The notes under the pieces: model-generated
Databases searched by the model: none
What the model saw: only the letters and a program-made list of their open reading frames with translations
What the model was told of the DNA's origin: nothing
Source of the DNA: Penelope pileata
Lineage: Eukaryota > Chordata > Aves > Galliformes > Cracidae
Assembly (NCBI GenBank): GCA_013396635.1
Contig: WBMW01000433.1
Location: forward strand, 925,473 to 989,472
Direction: 5' to 3'
Length of the DNA stretch: 64,000 bases
Program-made: the position numbers and the translations under genes
Shown here: positions 12,969 through 24,936 of the stretch, piece by piece
How positions within the stretch are numbered: position 1 is the stretch's first letter
Layout of the letters: every line of letters begins with the position of its first letter

Positions 12969-15900
12969 TGAATAACAAATGTTGTGATTCATGTTAGGTT
13001 AATCACAAATAACTGGGAGTCATCTCTATAAAATAAATGCAGCTTTTAAAAGGGACATCACACATTATCCACTGATAATGCAGCACTTCTCAATCTAACT
13101 TTACTTGTAAGGAGACAATGAAAATTCATTGTAGGTTTATAATTCATCCTTTGTATCCAAGTAGTCACTCACATATGTACATGCTCCAATTAAATAAACT
13201 GTATTTGATAAATTCCAGTATGTAATTTTTACTGAGTGGTACATCTTAGGGTGGCTCATGAGTTAGAGTTTTTCTTAAAATTTCCTCTTAAGACCTTGTA
13301 GGAGTCAGCAAGGTATGGAAACTCACATCCTACAGAACAGAAAGCTACATACAGAGCACCTGAGAGTTGACAGGCAGCTGGAAAGAACATCTAATTCTGT
13401 TTGGAGTAAGATGTGTTTAATGAAAAAATGAATCTGAAATGAACAACAAAAAAAGAATGAAATAGGGAAAAAAAAGGCCTCTAGAAAGGCGTAGTGCCTT
13501 ATTGTCTTACTAGCAATGCTTACACACAAATGATGGTCTTTTAGAAAGATGGAAGTGACTGAGGAACAAGGATGTGGTGTGCGTCTCAAAACGCAGTCCA
13601 AAGCTCTGCAGAGTGACTTAGTTTTGCATGTTCAGAGCACGCTTTGTTTTGAGCAGACCCAGTATAGTCACGGCAGTCCAACAAACTGCCAGGATGCTCA
13701 GGATTTGGAGTTATTTGTCCACAATGTTGTCAATGTTTTTTTTTTCCAGCAATTACCTAAAAAGTTGTGTATGCATCATTTTGTTCGGAGAGAGACCAAG
13801 TATTAGAAAGGAATATGCTTGTATATATATATATATAAATTCCTATATAAAGGAATACTGGGGAAGGTTAGTGCAGATTTATGCAGGACATAATTAGATG
13901 GAATTAGGAGAAGCAAGTTCATGTTGAATATTAGAGTTGTGCAGACTGAAAAATGGTGGAGGAGTACCCCAAAAGATACTGAGAAAGCTTGCTTTGTCTG
14001 AATGATTGATTGTATGTGTCTTTGGGTCTATTTCTGTGATTCAACATTGATAATGAATATTAGCAACATTTTAGACAAAAAATGTCCCTCCTTGTGTTCA
14101 TTGCAAAACAAAAATTGAAGATGCAATACATAGACAATGTGAGAAAACAATTTTTTGTAAGTGGAATGGAATTTGTTTAAATGTTTTGTTTGTGACAGTG
14201 ATCTAAAGCTCTTTTGGAAATGTAATACATTTGGAAGTAGTAGTTCCCACACCCATGTAATATGGTATTTCTAAACAATCCTGTTTGCTAGCTTTAATAT
14301 TACTCCCAAACTGAATTTTTCAAGCAAACCATGGTAAAGCATGTCCAAACCTATTGGTGAAAGGCAATTACAAATGCTTGTAACAGTGACAGAATCATTC
14401 ACTTTTATTATTTCCTGGTAATAATCAGTGCTCCCACAAATCCTTGATGGAGACTTAAGTACGCATTCATGCTGAAAGCCAAAGCATACACAGAAAACTC
14501 ACTTGGTTTCATTGTTCCTTCTAACAAGCAGTGATTGCTCTTTTGTATATTTTGTATGAATGAAACCCGCAGTACGTTCCATTCTTTCCCCTGTCCTCCA
14601 CAATGCTATCAATGAATGTAACATGACCAGTAGAAATTCACATTCCAAGATAGCACAGTATAAATGGCATTTTCAAAGTTTGGGGCAGATGCATCTGCTT
14701 TAAGTTCACCTAGCTATCAATCCACAGCATACCTAGAGTTCCTAACTAAGCTGCTTTGCAACTGCATGCTGTGATTGCCTCTCTGTTCCACAAGACTTTG
14801 CCTGCAAATATTTTGGTTTGAACACACCCAAGCCCCATATAGGCTTAGTGCACAATATGTACAAGTTGTTCTTTATTAAAAGAAGCATGCAAAGCTGTTC
14901 TGCTTACCACAGGTGTTTGTAAACTTTATGATTTGAAAGGAAAATCTACCATTGCTTTTTCACTAGCGTCAGAAAGTCCTGCACGAGGTACCTGTTGCTA
15001 CCTGGATGCTATTCCTAATTGGAAGTGCTTTAAAATTTCCTCCCACAAACCGCAACAGCCTGCCGTGCATTCCCCTTCTCCAAGACCCTCCGCAGAAACA
15101 TAGGTGCTGCCACCTGCTTCCCAGCCGGCCTCTGCTATCCTTCTCTAATGCTGAAGTCCCTCTAAAATACAATACTTAGTGCAGGGAAACAAGAAAAATC
15201 ACTGATCACATGGGAGTTGAGTGCAGCTAAATGGGTGCAGAGAGCCTGCTAACAGGCTTGAATTGGCCCTGAGTTTTAGTGTTACAAGAAAGCCCGGATT
15301 CAGGGGGCAGCTGGTGTGCGAGCCTGGGCGTGAATGAATGAATGCGATGGAGCAATCCTCACTGATGCTGTTTTATTGTTGCTGCAGGAGAGCAACACAG
15401 TGGTAGCTGGTTACTAATATTTTATTTTATGAATAAGAGCCCTTGAAAACTCCAGCAGTGAACATGGGTTCATTTCTTTTATAGGCAAGAGGGGGTATTA
15501 TTCCCATGCCAACAGATTTGATTTTCTTGCACATCTGTTTCTGCAACAAAAACCCCACCCACTCTGTGAACATTTAGCTCATAAATTACAAGGTTTGAAT
15601 TGGGTGTATATTGCAAAGACTGACTTTTGCACATATGATCTGTGAGAACGCTATGGAATGCCCATATAACTTTTTTGTTTGCTTTTAGTGTATTTTTTAA
15701 TGAACAGAGACTATGGTCTCTAAGCACAGTAATAATAGAGAATATTTATGTCTTGTTTTTATAAAATTTACCAGGCTCCAATCATTGAGCCTACTGTTAT
15801 GTACATAACATTTTAGCCGTGTCTTTCATGCTCCTGGAGCAAAGCCAACCTTCTAACACTTAATCTCAACTTTGTAGGATACTTAATACACTTTACATTT

Positions 15901-16157
15901 TATCCCCAGAAGGTCTCTGTTATTTAAAGATTCTTCTAACTACTCAAACGTGCACACTATTAGAGTTCAAAGGAACACTCTGGCCACGCTTGCTGGTTGT
16001 TCTTGCAGATTGACTCGGGCTTTCATCTTGCAGTGATATTTTTGAATAAAGACATTTTCAGGCTTTATTGACAGCTGCTTTCTCACTGGAGTAAAAAGTT
16101 CATCTTTTGAAAAGCCTGAAGCAGTGCTGAGAGTGCGTTCCCCGTGAGGGAGTTTTC

Positions 16158-16460
16158 AACAGCCTGCATGCAGCGCAGGCAGCCCCACCACCAGCCCGGC
16201 CTCCAGCTGTCAAAGCCTCTGGCCACCCTCTGGATCAGCACCTCGCCTCAGCCCGCTGCCCAGCTGCCAAAAACTCTCCTTTTAGCCCTTGGAAAAGTCC
16301 CCCACTTGATCCCCTCTCTTTCACAGCTGTTGAAACCCTCCCTCTAATTCCCAGATAAGTACCCTGACCCAACCTCTGCAGCAGCTGCTGGAAGCCTCAT
16401 GCTAAACACTGAACAAGCACTGGTCCAGAGCTTCCAGCCTGCCAAAAACTCATTTCCAGG
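16158..16460 (+). repeat. Decayed minisatellite, unit about 58 bp
   Basis: A GC-rich island in an AT-rich intron shows a recurring block that starts CAGCTG (or CAGCCTG), continues with an AAA/GAA-containing segment and CCTC or CTC, and later has a GGA(T/A)AAGCACC-like phrase. Block starts are at 16204, 16261, 16324, 16382 and 16435, spaced 57, 63, 58 and 53 bases. A weaker start is at 16158. Identity between units is partial, so this looks like an old tandem array. One + strand frame is open across three units (16144-16347), but nothing else suggests coding. Confidence 0.6.
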
Positions 16461-17330
16461 TGTCATCCACCTGGCAATTAGAAAATGCTGGGTGGATTAC
16501 TGAGCTGTAAGAAATACATATGTAAATTCTTTCTCGTTCACCTGGTTTCCACTGATTGACCTCTGTTCCTTAACAGCTCTGCAGCAGCAGATCATGTTTT
16601 GTGTTGGTGCTGGGTCACCTGCCACTGTTGTTGGTGTCACTTGCTCCTTACTGTCGCTTCTGCTGTAAGCTGAAAGCAGAGGATAGTTGTGCTTTTAATC
16701 CATTGCTGGTTTTTTACACAGCAAAACAGAAAGCTGTATTCCTTATGATATCCGGTGGGTTTCCAGAAATGGCCAGTTCATATATGAAAGTTTTAAATAA
16801 ATTATTGTTCTAGTACACACCCTGAGGTTAGAGGAGAAAGAACATCCAGGACTAACAAACCTGATTGTTCTGGCAACATCTCTTCAGTCCAAGCTGGCAT
16901 TTCTAACTTTTTTCCTCTTTGAGACAGTGCTATGTAAGCACTTTTTACAACATCTTTCATTTTTTTAGTCCTATTTGTTGGGTATGCATCAGCTGTCTTC
17001 AAAATCAAAGTAATATCTAGGAATTAACCCTGCCCTGAACTCCCTTTACCTTGTGCAGATAAAGCCAATAGCCTGTCTGACAGCATGAGTTCATTAGACT
17101 GCATGTTACTCCTCCAGTTTATTACCTTCTGGGGAAGGGTGTGACACAGCCCTTGGAATGAAAGCACTTTCCAACTTGGCATTCGTAGGTTCAGTAACAT
17201 ACTTCAACTGCACTGCTTATACTGCAGTGATTTTAAATTATAATCACCCGGCGTTGAACTAAGTGATTACTATGCTTGTACCACCATGCTAGCTGAAATT
17301 CCCATAAATTATGATGTGTGTTTTCCTTAG

Positions 17331-17484
17331 GCAAGTACTGGAAGTCAGTGGAGCCATACTCTGTGCCAGTGGATTGTGCTCTGGCTGAGTCTCAGAAACG
17401 AGAGAGAGAGGAGACAGAAACGGTATCTGCTATGGCCTCCCTTTCAGTGGATGTTGAGCAGTGCTTTCCTCAGGAAGGCAGCAG
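17331..17484 (+). CDS. HDAC9: HDAC9 exon: C-terminal tail with nuclear export signal
   Basis: The 154-bp exon completes a Ser codon (A|GC) and encodes KYWKSVEPYSVPVDCALAE, SQKREREETETVSAM and ASLSVDVEQCFPQEGS. It ends with AG of a codon finished by the last exon, before gtaagc. The ETVSAMASLSVDV segment, with spaced Val, Met, Leu and Val, matches the C-terminal CRM1-type export signal defined in class IIa HDACs. It supports cytoplasmic shuttling after phosphorylation and 14-3-3 binding. The stretch before it, QKREREE, appears about two residues longer than human HDAC9 as I recall it. It is encoded by a GA dinucleotide run (17400-17410), a likely site of in-frame length change. Confidence 0.95.
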
Positions 17485-20400
17485 GTAAGCCCATACAATT
17501 TTTGCAGAGAGTGTGGATTTTAATACCAGTCATACGAGATGCAAACGACAGCTACACTGAGTTGTTTCCAAATTGTCTGCTTATTGAGCTGCCTTGAATT
17601 TTTCATCCCTGAATGTAAGTTCTCCCTACTTGGCTGCTGAAAACAGAGGTATTCTATGCTAACATAAATTTTGATATGTATAATTTTTTACTAAAGTTCA
17701 TGAGAGTACAACAACTTTTTTTATCCCTATGTCAAAAGCTCTCTACTATATAAAAAGTGCAATATTGACACTATCTATATGAATAAAATGGACATGATCA
17801 AGTGTAATCCACTATATTCTTTGTATTGGAAGCAATTCAAAACTGGTTTAGTTTTAACTTTCTACGAAGGCATCTAACTTACGGTGAGATAAATTTAATA
17901 AGGATGGACTTAAATCATTATTAAATGATATCAGATAGGCATTAAAAGTTAGTTCCCTGGAAGCAATGGATCTGTGCCAGCATAAAACTTAAAACAATCC
18001 TGACCAGGAACAGGGCCAACATTTTCTGCCTACCGTACTAAAGGTACCAACTAAGAAAGAGAATGCTGGTTTTCTCTAGCTTGTCAGCTGCTTTTTTTAG
18101 GTTAATGAACATTGCTTTCATTCTCACAGTCTGAGAAAATGATACAGTAACTGCTATTACTGCCAGTTTTCTGCCAATTAAAGATGAAAAAAAATGATGG
18201 CCACTGACTACTGTGTTGTCTACAAAACATTATTTGTTCTAAGAGAAATCAGGAGTTGGAAGAGATGCTGCAGAAGTTCTTGGAGTTTCCTATTTCCTCA
18301 TTGGAAGGACAAACTTTTCTGGCCTTCTTCGACAAAGGAAGACCCAAAATGCAGAGAACCATTCAGTTTCCATTGTACAGAGAAAACAAGAGAGGGAGGA
18401 GAAAAGGAGAAAAAAGCCTTATAAGGAGACTCACCAGCTCCCTGCACACTGCGGAGCAGAGCTGCGTGACAGGAGAGAAAGGAGGGAGCTGTGAGTAGAC
18501 AGAGGGAGTGGGGCCAAAAGAGTCCATGACTCCTATGCTTTGGCAGCTACTTGTTTAGTTTGGTTCTTGCCTCCTGCATGGGCATTTTATTCCAAACTGG
18601 TCTGATAGGCAGCTGGGAGCACCCAGGGAGAATAGCATAGAGCCAACTAAGAGCTATTGATACATTTGGAAATGGATGTCTCTCGCAACCATGAGAACAT
18701 TCATCTGTCAATAGGTTAGCAGATGTGGCTCAAAGGGACAAACCAGGGACAGATCTGGCCTGTAAAGTTTGCAGTGTTTACATAATTACCTTTCTGATTT
18801 CAATTACATTTTAGTATGCTATGGCTATTGTTGGGCTAATGCTATTACAAACTAATCCTTAAAAGCTTAGGGAAGAACTGAGTGATAAACAGGAGACATA
18901 TTTTATATTTGCGAGAGTGTTAATCAGTGCTCAGCTAAGAAATAATGTACGGTTGGTTTGTCAAGTAGCTTTGTGACAGTCATGAGACACTTCTGTTAGC
19001 CAAGGACAGAGAGCTGAGGATCCTGTTTGTGTATGCACGGCTCTGAAATATAAGCAATTTTAATGAAAGTATTGGAACTAATTCAGCCAAACAAAGCAAA
19101 GTTTTAAATTGTATGAAAAAGGGTGTGGTTTATTTTGTGTATTTTTATATTGCTAAGAATAACCGAGAGCGGTACTTGTTATGAGCCTCCACTCACTTAA
19201 AACTACAGCTGTCAAGAGCAACCACTGATCTTATATGACTTGAACAAAATAACCCTTTGACAAACACTATACTTAATTATTGTATTTATTACCTACCTAC
19301 TGATAACCTGTGACAGTTTTCTCCCATTCTGAAAACAGCATTTCAGAGCAGAGTTGAGAGAAATGGAAAAAAATGGATGTGCTGAAATGTACACAAGAGG
19401 AATTCATGTGGCTGCCAGATTCATTACACTTCATCAGTCCCAGGCTCTTACAGGAGTGAAGCCTTCATGATGAATTGTTCTGTGGCTTCGTTTGAAATAT
19501 CTTTGGTGCTGTTGAAGTTTTTCAGCAGCACGAATAAATCTTTACAAGCACGCATCCCTGATTCTGTTTCCACATTTGTAACCCACAAAGAAGTCACCGA
19601 AAGCCAGGTTGCCATCAGGGAGCAACAGGACAACATAAGCGTTATCTCACTGGGCCGAAAATGACAGCTAGTTTTTCTGAGGTTTCAGGATATCGTTTTC
19701 TTGACTTTCTCCTTGCTGAACGTAAAGAGGAATATGAAGTGAAAAAGGGTCACCCTGAAGGCCTGATTTCAAAGGCGCAGTCCCCTGGGCTGCAGGGAGA
19801 TGTGAGAGGACCTGGCTGCACTTTGAGCATGAAGGAAACTTCAGCACGGGATTATAAATCCAGGGATTGATTTGACATTGCACACACTTGTTTCATGCCA
19901 GAATATCTTCATTCACTTAACAAAAATATACCATTCACTTCACAGGCATATACCAACACAAGGTGGAATAATGTAGTGATGAGTCACAGCTTTACTCTTT
20001 CACGTTTTTTCCATTTGTTATAATTAAAGACCAAGTATACCATGCTCCTTCTACAGTCACCTTCTATGGCATATGACAGGGCTGCAGAGACTTGAAGTGC
20101 CCTCTGGTCTCTTATGTTCTCTGTACCAGTCTTCCCCATTGTAGATGGCAGCCACCTTCTGAAGACTCATTGTACAAGAAAAAGTACTGAGTATTTTTTG
20201 GGGAAAATTGGTTGTGGCTGGCAGAGCAGGATCAGAGCAGAAAGTGCTGTGCCTGACAGGGCAGCCTGAAGGGTTCCTTCATTATGCCAGGAGCCTATTT
20301 ACTTTCTCTAAATTGCCCCCTTAGTCAGCCAGGCTGATAATTCTCGTCCCATTTCATTGAGTTGATGACAGACATCCTGTTGACTTCAGCTTTGGATGGC

Positions 20401-21879
20401 CAGGCTTGCAGATGAAGAGAGTGGTAGCAAGAGTCTCTTTGTGAGAAGCTCTTGCCAGTTATGTTGGAGGATATAATGGTGTTTGGAGAGAGATGACTCA
20501 TTTTAAACTCAGATTTTGGGTAAAGCAGCTCTTTTCCTGGCCAACTCATATCTGACTCATTTACCACTGATGAATAGAGGATAAAATGCTCCTGGCTAAG
20601 GCCTGTCTTAAGTATTTCTCTTTCTTTCTTCTCTCTTTCCTTCGTTTCTTCAAGTGACAGTGCAGATTATTTTTTTTTATTTGATTTTCTCTGAGAGACT
20701 AAATGAAGAGAACTGCGAAAGCTGCTGCGCTTTCAGTGTTTTATTTCACCAAACACAACTCTGCACTTTAAGATTCAATTGAAACTTGATTATAGACTTC
20801 AGAAGAGAACAGATATAGAAAAAAGACTTTGTGGATAGGAAAGAAAACATGCATAATGCTAACACAGGTTTAAATACAGATGCAGTTAAAGGAACCAACA
20901 TGCCCTATAAAGCATTTCTAACTACCATAACTTTTTTGTGTAGATAACTGCTTATTCCCTAAGTGAAATACAGATTTAGCTGATTAGAATTTTGCTTTGG
21001 CCAGACATTTGTTTCAGAAAACTTGCTATGAAAATATTCAGTATAGTGCTGTCCATGATACACTGGAGCTTCTGTACATTACTTCTTAAAATGGAAAAAT
21101 AAAAGGGTGTGGAAGGAGGTCTCTGGCACTTATTATTTTTGCAGCAAACAGTAAATCTTTAGAATGATATTTATCAGGACTTAACTCAATGGCCTTCATT
21201 CAGACAACCATAGATTTTACTCAAATGGAAATTAAAATGAAATGTCATTTATATATATTTCCCTTAGTTTTACTGAGCTATCAGTTGCATTTTCAGTAAT
21301 GTTGCAATGTATTTTACATCAGTGCAACAGTTTGGATTGTAGGGTACAACTTGCTGCAACCTAAGGTCACATTCTTTGTCCGTGCATCGGCTCATAGAGC
21401 TTTACTTGCCACTTTGCAGTTTGGGTATCCACCCCAGCTGGGCATAAGAACCTACATCTACCTGGTTGTGCCCCATAGAACTCAGAGTCAGGTTCAGGAA
21501 CCAGAGAAGCTGCAGCTTTTTCTTGCCCACCTTCCCACTCTCCTGGTGGAGAGTGCCTAAAGGAGAGAGCAGGGAACAGAGGAGTTGAGAGTGAGCCTTG
21601 CCCAAATCAGTCTGTAATCTCAACAGCTGTATCTGATCCATCCTGCATAAAAGCCTCCAGGAGACATACCCAGGTATGAATTTTTCAAAGCTGTTTTTGA
21701 ACCAACTTCCCATGTTGATATTCAAGTAGTGAATCCCACAGCTTTGTCAGGCACGGTTTAGAGCATTTAGTTGCTCTAAACTGGTAAATTCACTGCATAT
21801 TCCTCAATTCTGAGAAATAAAAGCAATTTTCTCTCTACACACATTCTCTGCTACTTTTCTGGTTTAAAATGTTTTAACT

Positions 21880-23400
21880 GTCTCAAGACTCTTTATTCCT
21901 CCTGGCATTAAATAAAATCTTACTTCTGATCATTCTTCTTGCCCCTTTCCATGTTTTTAGTAGTACTGTTTGAGATGGAGTAAGAACAGAATTCAGGACA
22001 CCAGGTGTTGAGCACACTATGGATATATACAGTAGATTAATGATGGGCATTTTTTGCTGTTTCATTGCTCTCTTCTACTCTCATTAACTCCAAGCTCTCA
22101 GTAATTGCCGTCACAGTATATAAACAGTTAAAGCTGTCCTCCCTCTGCTTTTTGAATTACTTTGCATTTGTTTACCTTCTTTTCCATTCAGAAATGGTGC
22201 TATGGGCTTTAGGACTGTCTGATATCAGTAACTTAGCATCATCAACAAATGTTATCACCTAAATGTACTGGTACTCTGCCAAGTCTTGAAATGCTGCGGA
22301 GCAACCCTCTATGATGAAAATTTGCCAGTACTATTATCCATTTCTTACTTTTGCTGGATTGTTAATCTATGGCAGGACCTTCTCTCATAACCTAATTTCT
22401 TCAAAAAATTTGGCTAAAATAGTTGGAAGACTTTCTTTGCACAAGGGTGTCACTTGATCCCTTATCCTTCAGTTCCTTCAGAAAATTCTAATAAATTTGT
22501 AAGGTTTGACATCCCTGCAAGAGTTAAAGCTTAACTCTTAGCCAAATTACTATTATCTAATCCTACTAATTCTTTGATTTATTATAGCTGCTATCAATTT
22601 CCCCAGTACAGACTTACTATATCTCCTATCGTTTCCAAAACGGGGATTGCATTTCTTACTGTCTCTGCCTCTGGCATGGTTGCTGTTTTAAGCAGTAGAA
22701 TATACTCAATAATTATTTATTTAGAAACATCATGATTGGATTCCCTTAGAACTCGGTGGACAAGTTTAATCTGCTCTTAGCAATTTGGCAATGTTTAATG
22801 TATCAGCTTGTTCTAGTGCTGATTCTGTTTAAGACAGTTCATCTGCAAATAATAAAATCTGCCTAACACTTCTTTAGTTAACAGAGATATAAATAGATCA
22901 TTCTTCTCTTGTGGTCTACCTTCCTTGATGTTCCTTTTATGCTTTGATCATTTCTTCTGATGTATTTTGAAAGATCTTTTTATTAGTTGTTTTTATGCCT
23001 CTAATATGTTTGTCTTCAGATTCTCCTTTGGCTATTTTGTGGGTTTGCATTGAACTTGCCAGAGTTTCTATTTTATTTGCCTTATTTGGACATGACTTCC
23101 TCTTGAGAGTTTGCATGTATTTACCTTGGTTTCCTCTTAAACGGTAAAGCCTTCTTTTAGATCCTCTTCCTTTGATCCATAGAGTCCATTTTTTACTAGG
23201 ATATACACTTGCTCAGAATCTTTAATATGATGTCTTCAGGCACCCTCCAAATCATCTTCGTAGTATAGAAATGTACCTCCTTTTCCCCAGCTCTTTGCTA
23301 CCAGAGGATCACTTTTCAATTACAATGCTCTTCCCTGAGACAGCTGAGTTAAATTAGGAACAGATTTTGGCATAAAACAGCCATACTCCATCAGAAAATC
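21880..23400 (-). repeat. Ancient degenerate CR1-type LINE fragment (ORF2 region), antisense
   Basis: About 1.5 kb shows a colinear series of landmarks matching the reverse complement of the reverse-transcriptase half of turtle and crocodilian CR1 elements, as I recall their sequence. Examples are ttactttgcatttgtttacc at 22157 (the complement encodes the DKCKVMH-like block downstream of the polymerase core), catcatcaacaaatgttatc at 22237, ttctaataaatttgtaaggt at 22486 and gccagagtttctattttatt at 23058. Order and spacing agree over the whole stretch. Frames are broken throughout by stops and indels, so it is a fossil. The limits are approximate by about 100 bases. It is clearly older than the CR1 copies at 1, 37690 and 42495. 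Confidence 0.65.
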
Positions 23401-24906
23401 TATCTTTTGTTCAGTAGTTTTTGCAACGTAGAAACATACTTTGACTTTTTTTTATTGTTATTTTTGTGTGCGTGTGATGATGTAGCTATGAGGAATCTCT
23501 GTAATTCTAATTAATATAATAAAGTAAGAGAATTTTTTTTGATGATTTACAGGATTCATCTATATTCTTAAATACTGAGTTTTTTAAAGTGCAAATACGT
23601 GTTATTTCAAATAGTATTCTCATTAAACAATATGGTTACCATTTACTCACAACTGCCACAGAGCAATAGTATTTAAGATGTCATAAGTTTTGCCAGATTT
23701 TATCCATATGGCAAGATTCTGTCTCATCTGCTTCATTTGTTTTAATATAATTGTTTTATTTAGCAATAACTGCAAAGAAACTGTTTCTCTCTGCAAGAGT
23801 GCAAACTGTGAATAGAGAGAGGTGTAGGTAAGCGCTCTTTATGGTATACTCAAATAAACAGACTGAATGTAAGAGGGCTCTTCTCCTAGAAACCTGCAGT
23901 TTCAGCGAGCCACAGTGAAGCTTTATGAAAAATCACGATTGTGGTTCTACATTCATTACAGTCTCAATCTGTGCCATACTGGGTCTGCCAGTTTCAAAGA
24001 TCAGCCTAGATCAGACCCAACCTCATAGTTATATTTTTGAGGAATTAGTCAGAGCGTACAATAAGGGTTGGGGTTTGTTTTTCCTGTTTTATGTTTTTAT
24101 GCCAATTTCTTGTCATCTACAGGAAGATTAACTGAACTGATGCAGCTAACAGTGACATAACTGAGGTAATGCAAATTTGGCTTGTCAGACTCTGCCCCCT
24201 CGATTTTTCTATGAGAACTTTTGATTCCAGCTGAATAGGTATATATTGATTCATCTCTCAAGCTTACAAGATTTCAGTGTTTTTCTTTCTGTACTGAGGG
24301 CCCTAAAACTTTACTTGATCCCTCTCAAAACTCTGGCCTAAGCCGTTATCCCATAATGATGTATGTTTTTAATGACAAGCCATTGGATAGATCCAGTGAC
24401 TTATCTTGCTCTAATAAGCTGAAGTTAAAGCACGCACACAAGTCATCAAAGCAGACTGGAGAAGGCTGAGAATATCCACACTTAGAGACAACAGCTGGAT
24501 TTGCCAGGGCACCTGAACCTCCTCTCCATTTCCAAAAAGGACCTTGAGTCTTGCACTTAGAATTAATTATTTCTACTGAGGCTTAGGCTCTGGCTGTTGC
24601 AGGATATTGGGATATTGTTGGAATATACTGAAATACATTAGAACAGAGTGCCTGAGGTCAGTTCCTGGTGCTTAGAAGTGCCCTCGTCAGTGAAAGATTA
24701 CCCATGTCTAATACTCTGAAGGCGATCATCATAAAGTTGTGCTACATTCATGAGAATGTCAGTCTCAGAAGTCAAATTCATGTGAGCAAACTTGCACATA
24801 CTCTTTCCCTAGCTCCTTATAAATAACTCAGACTCGCACTTCCACTTCAGAAGTTCTGGATTGTTCAGCTGATCTCCAACGGAAATCTATTGAAAGCTTT
24901 CTTCTC

Positions 24907-24936
24907 ATTCATCCATTCATTCATTCATGCATTCAC
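24907..24936 (+). repeat. Short (ATTC)n repeat
   Basis: An imperfect array of about seven ATTC/ATCC/ATGC tetramers in the last HDAC9 intron. Simple repeat, no further structure. Confidence 0.85.

Larger units (their letters stand above)
12236..17330 (+). other. HDAC9: HDAC9 intron between the 85-bp exon and the tail exon
   Basis: This 5.1-kb intron runs from GTATGT to ttttccttag. Its first 50 bases can serve as an alternative coding end. It contains candidate poly(A) signals at 12963 and 13193, a TA run near 13826-13838, a GC-richer patch near 14970-15140 and a decayed tandem repeat at 16158-16460. No internal exon was recognised. Confidence 0.8.

Noticed and set aside
16144..16347. Possible protein with 19-21 residue repeats (QLSKPLA..., QLPKTLL..., QLLKPSL)
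   Set aside because: The periodicity comes from the underlying DNA tandem repeat. Later units are 58 and 53 bases long, so they would not preserve the frame.
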